Origin: JADLHS01 sp039806955 | Lineage (GTDB): Bacteria > Verrucomicrobiota > Verrucomicrobiia > Limisphaerales > JADLHS01 | Direction: 5' to 3' | Length of the DNA: 64,000 nt | Assembly (NCBI GenBank): GCA_039806955.1 | Contig: JBDHQI010000007.1 | Coordinates: forward strand, 62,001 to 126,000 | Shown: in pieces, positions 61,246 through 64,000 of the stretch | How positions within the stretch are numbered: the first letter of the stretch is position 1 | Layout of the letters: every line of letters starts with the position of its first letter | The notes under the pieces: generated by a model | The model's database searches: none | What the model saw: the letters and a program-made list of their open reading frames with translations, nothing else | Told to the model about the DNA's origin: nothing | Made by a program: the position numbers and the translations under genes

Positions 61246-63153
61246 ATGGATTTTTTCCAACGTCAGGAGCTGGCGCATCGCCGCACCCGCTGGCTGGTGC
61301 TCTATTTTATCCTGGCGGTGATCGGGATCGTGGTGTCGGTGTATCTGGTCTGTTGGTTGATTTTCGGCTCGGGTTGGGATTCCTCGGAGGCTGCGTTCCG
61401 GCCACGCTCGCTCTGGCAGTCGGACCTGTTCTTCTACTCGGCGGTTGGCACCCTGGTGGTGATTGCCAGCGGGAGCCTGTTCAAAATCTCCCAATTATCC
61501 GCGGGCGGCGGCGTGGTGGCCGAATCGCTTGGCGGTCGCTTGCTGAAACCGAACAGCACGGATTTGCAGGAACGCAAACTCCTGAACGTGGTCGAGGAAA
61601 TGTCCATTGCCTCGGGGGTGCCCATGCCCAAGGTGTACGTGCTGGATGACGAGCGCGGGATCAATGCTTTCGCGTCCGGGTTTTCATCGAACGATGCGGC
61701 GGTGGCCGTGACCCGCGGTTGCATGGAGCGGTTGAATCGGGATGAGTTGCAAGGGGTCATCGGCCACGAATTCAGCCATATTCTGAACGGCGACATGCGC
61801 TTGAACATCCGCTTGATGGGGCTGATCTTCGGACTGATTTGTCTGGCCGTCATCGGCCGGATTCTGCTGCGCACTCGGGGACGAAAAAATCCGTTACCGC
61901 TCCTCGGACTGGCACTCATCATCGTCAGCGGTTTTGGCGTTTTCTTTGGTCGTATGATTCAAGCTGCCGTCAGTCGCCAGCGGGAATTTCTCGCCGACGC
62001 TTCCGCAGTGCAATTCACCCGGAATCCGGCGGGGCTTTCCCGCGCCTTGCAAAAAATTGGCGCGGTCGGATCGCAACTGCAAACGGAGCGGGCTGAGGAA
62101 GCCAGCCACATGTATTTCAGCAACGGACTGCGTTCCTCTTTCCTCGGGATGTTCGCCACGCATCCGCCGCTGGCGGATCGGATTCGTGCGATTGATCCCT
62201 CGTGGCAGGGCGACTTCCCAGCCGCCCGCGGGACGGCGTCGGCTGCCGCTGCGACGTCCTCCAGTCCCGAATCGGGATTGATCTCACCACTCGCTTCCGC
62301 ACCTTCGGCGCCCCCGGTTGTCGTGGGGGCTTCGGGTCTTTCGTCGCAGAGCGCCATTCAAAACATTGGCCAACCGACCCTGGCGCAGTTGCGTTATGCT
62401 GAACAACTGCGCACCACCATCCCTGCGCCCATCCAGACCGCGGCGCGGGAGCCGTTGGGCGCCACCGCCTTGATTTTTGCGTTGTTACTCAGCGATCAGA
62501 ACGAATTGCGCGCTACGCAACTGGCTGAGATCGCGCGCCGCATGTCGCCGGACGTAAGTTCGGAAATGACCGCGCTGGCGGCATTGGTTGCCGGGTTGCC
62601 GACCAAGGCCCGGCTGCCGCTGGTAAATCTGGCGGTGGCGGCACTGCGGGAAATGTCGGGCGAGGAGTTTGAGACCTTTCACGCGACGTTGCGATGGCTG
62701 ATTGAAAGTGACGGACAAATTGATCTGTTCGAGTTTGTGCTGGAAAAGATTTTGGAGCGCAATTTGACGCGCCATTTTCATCCGGGCAAACCACTGGTGG
62801 TGCAATACTACGCGCTGCCACCGTTGCTTCCGGACCTGGCCGTTCTGCTCTCCGCGCTCGCTCATGTGGGCAGCAGCGACGCCCAGGCGGCGGCGCGCGC
62901 CTTTCGAGCTGGCGCTGCAGTGATCCCCGCTGGCGGAAGCGGGCTGACGTTACTACCGTCCGCACAGTGTGGGCTGGCGGAAATTGACCGGGCACTTAAC
63001 CGCTTGGCGGCCACCACGCCGCAGATTAAAAAGCAGTTGATCGCGGGGAGCGTTCAGGTCGTCGGCGCGGATGGGGTGGTGCAGGAGCGCGAAGCGGAAT
63101 TGCTGCGCGGCATCGCTGAAGCGCTCGATTGCCCCATGCCACCGTTTGTTTAA
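61246..63153 (+). CDS. M48 family metallopeptidase with TerB-like C-terminal region
   Basis: 635 residues from the ATG at 61246; a GTG at 61210 is an alternative. Two N-terminal membrane helices (about 14-40 and 58-78) and two more after the catalytic site. The M48 zinc motif HEFSH is at 174-178 in VIGHEFSHILNGDMRLN with the third ligand Glu in REFLADASAVQF. From about 360 a Ser/Pro linker leads to a long helical region that resembles the TerB-like fold (LRWLIESDGQIDLFEFVLEKIL and VVGADGVVQEREAELLRGIAE). It is likely an HtpX-like membrane quality-control peptidase. It follows lemA by 93 bp and overlaps the convergent efflux gene by 4 bp. Confidence 0.9.
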   Translation: MDFFQRQELAHRRTRWLVLYFILAVIGIVVSVYLVCWLIFGSGWDSSEAAFRPRSLWQSDLFFYSAVGTLVVIASGSLFKISQLSAGGGVVAESLGGRLLKPNSTDLQERKLLNVVEEMSIASGVPMPKVYVLDDERGINAFASGFSSNDAAVAVTRGCMERLNRDELQGVIGHEFSHILNGDMRLNIRLMGLIFGLICLAVIGRILLRTRGRKNPLPLLGLALIIVSGFGVFFGRMIQAAVSRQREFLADASAVQFTRNPAGLSRALQKIGAVGSQLQTERAEEASHMYFSNGLRSSFLGMFATHPPLADRIRAIDPSWQGDFPAARGTASAAAATSSSPESGLISPLASAPSAPPVVVGASGLSSQSAIQNIGQPTLAQLRYAEQLRTTIPAPIQTAAREPLGATALIFALLLSDQNELRATQLAEIARRMSPDVSSEMTALAALVAGLPTKARLPLVNLAVAALREMSGEEFETFHATLRWLIESDGQIDLFEFVLEKILERNLTRHFHPGKPLVVQYYALPPLLPDLAVLLSALAHVGSSDAQAAARAFRAGAAVIPAGGSGLTLLPSAQCGLAEIDRALNRLAATTPQIKKQLIAGSVQVVGADGVVQEREAELLRGIAEALDCPMPPFV

Positions 63154-64000
63154 GCGGAAGGGGTGGGCGGGGCCGCCGAACCAGCGGCGTTCAGTTGAGT
63201 GGTAGCCACTGTTGCCTCGGCCTCGATATCAGGTTTTCTCCGTTCCAGCCCTTCATACAGACTGGGCAGCAGAATGAGGGTCAGGAACGTCGAGCTGAGG
63301 ATGCCGCCGATCACCACCGTGGCCAACGGGCGTTGCACTTCAGCCCCCGCCCCCGTCGCAATGGCCATCGGTACGAACCCCAAACTCGCCACCAGTGCGG
63401 TCATCAACACCGGACGCAATCGCGTCAACGCGCCCTCGCGCACGCTCGCGCTGACATCGCGACCGCGTTCGCGCAGTTGGTTGAAGTAGGAAATCATCAC
63501 CAGACCATTCAGGACCGCCACTCCGGATAACGCGATGAACCCGACCGCTGCGGAAATGCTGAACGGCAGGTCGCGCAGCCACAACGCCAGCACGCCGCCC
63601 GTGACGGCCAGGGGAATGCCGGTGGAAACCAACAGCGTTTGACGCAAACTGCCCAACGCGAGAAATACCAATACGAAGATGAGCGCCAACGCCACCGGCA
63701 CAACGACCAATAATCGGGCCCGCGCTTCCTGTAGATTTTTGAACTGGCCGCCGAACTCGATTGAGTAACCGGGCGGCAGTTCGATTTGTCCGACCCTTTG
63801 TTGCGCTTCGCGGACGAAGCCTTCCAGATCGCGACCGCGCAGGTTGATCATGATGGCAACGCGGCGTTGGCCCAATTCGCGGGTGATGGTGGCGACTTGT
63901 TCGGTGAGATGAAAATCCGCGACTTGTCCCAGGGTCAGCAACCCCCCGTCATCCACGCGCACGGGCAACCGTTTAAGTTCGTCCAACTGTGCGCGCAAGG
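63150..64000 (-). CDS. RND efflux permease, CzcA/CusA type, C-terminal part (runs off right edge)
   Basis: The minus-strand frame is open to the window end, giving 283 residues of the C-terminus of a protein normally over 1000 long. It begins inside the porter domain (VDDGGLLTLGQVADF) and includes GYSIEFGGQFKNLQEARARL, helices of the second membrane half (LLVVVPVALALIFVLVFLALG), SAAVGFIALSGVAVLNGLV and ALTRLRPVLMTALVASLGFVPMA, matching heavy-metal efflux RND proteins. With an adaptor and an outer membrane factor it would expel metal ions or drugs. The start lies outside the window. Confidence 0.93.
   Translation of the reverse strand, partial: LRAQLDELKRLPVRVDDGGLLTLGQVADFHLTEQVATITRELGQRRVAIMINLRGRDLEGFVREAQQRVGQIELPPGYSIEFGGQFKNLQEARARLLVVVPVALALIFVLVFLALGSLRQTLLVSTGIPLAVTGGVLALWLRDLPFSISAAVGFIALSGVAVLNGLVMISYFNQLRERGRDVSASVREGALTRLRPVLMTALVASLGFVPMAIATGAGAEVQRPLATVVIGGILSSTFLTLILLPSLYEGLERRKPDIEAEATVATTQLNAAGSAAPPTPSA

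Overview
The window reads as chromosomal DNA of a Verrucomicrobiota bacterium, most likely from the Pedosphaera/Limisphaerales side of the phylum. This is inferred from gene content, not from a marker tree: three prepilin-like proteins of the 'H-X9-DG' type, two DUF1080 proteins, a sulfatase, a bacterial deoxyhypusine-synthase-like protein, a GH92 mannosidase and many secreted proteins of low recognisability. Coding density is high, GC-rich and mostly in single genes or short operons. One initiator tRNA is present. I see no rRNA and no CRISPR array.

Layout. 0-9.5 kb (minus strand): a secretome block transcribed leftwards with two prepilin-like paralogues flanking a 940-residue secreted protein, then a sulfatase, a basic-secretory-peptidase/DUF1080 fusion and the start of another secreted protein that runs off the left edge. 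9.6-21.1 kb: housekeeping genes (LysR regulator with hemB, FHA protein, leuB, CrtI/CrtISO-like oxidoreductase, zinc-type dehydrogenase), a copper operon (HMA protein, Sco, CusF-Sco fusion), a deoxyhypusine-synthase-like gene and tRNA-fMet with its own terminator. 21.2-26.3 kb: REP-like repeats, a TPR-sulfotransferase and a histidine kinase/sigma-54 response-regulator pair.

26.6-32.2 kb is a graveyard. A secreted fibronectin-type gene appears split by remnants of a tyrosine recombinase and a MobF-type relaxase. An intact sugar-nucleotide epimerase follows, then a broken Wzz/GumC-like chain-length gene, a fragmentary HEAT-like reading frame and a decayed transposase. 32.3-47 kb: ClC channel, NADP-isocitrate dehydrogenase, DUF1080 protein, SGNH lipoprotein, secreted phosphodiesterase-like protein, TDT anion transporter, D-aminoacylase, GH92 mannosidase, fused uroporphyrinogen methyltransferase/synthase and a urea transporter. 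47-54.2 kb: envelope glycan genes (polyprenol-phosphate glycosyltransferase, O-antigen-ligase-like protein), an aldo/keto reductase, then a Gfo/Idh oxidoreductase and lpxB separated by a hicBA pair whose toxin gene is frameshifted.

54.3-60.4 kb looks like a zinc acquisition locus: two small CxxC membrane proteins, a secreted protein, a third prepilin-like protein, a porin with a His-rich loop, a ZnuA-like binding protein and a ZnuB-like permease, without an ATPase gene. The right end carries LemA, an M48 peptidase and the C-terminal part of an RND metal/drug efflux pump.

The points most worth following are the Gln in place of the GH92 catalytic acid, the recombinase/relaxase junction inside a secreted-protein gene, the frameshifted hicA inside the lipid A cluster, the initiator tRNA with an A:U pair in the anticodon stem, and the zinc locus without an ATPase.
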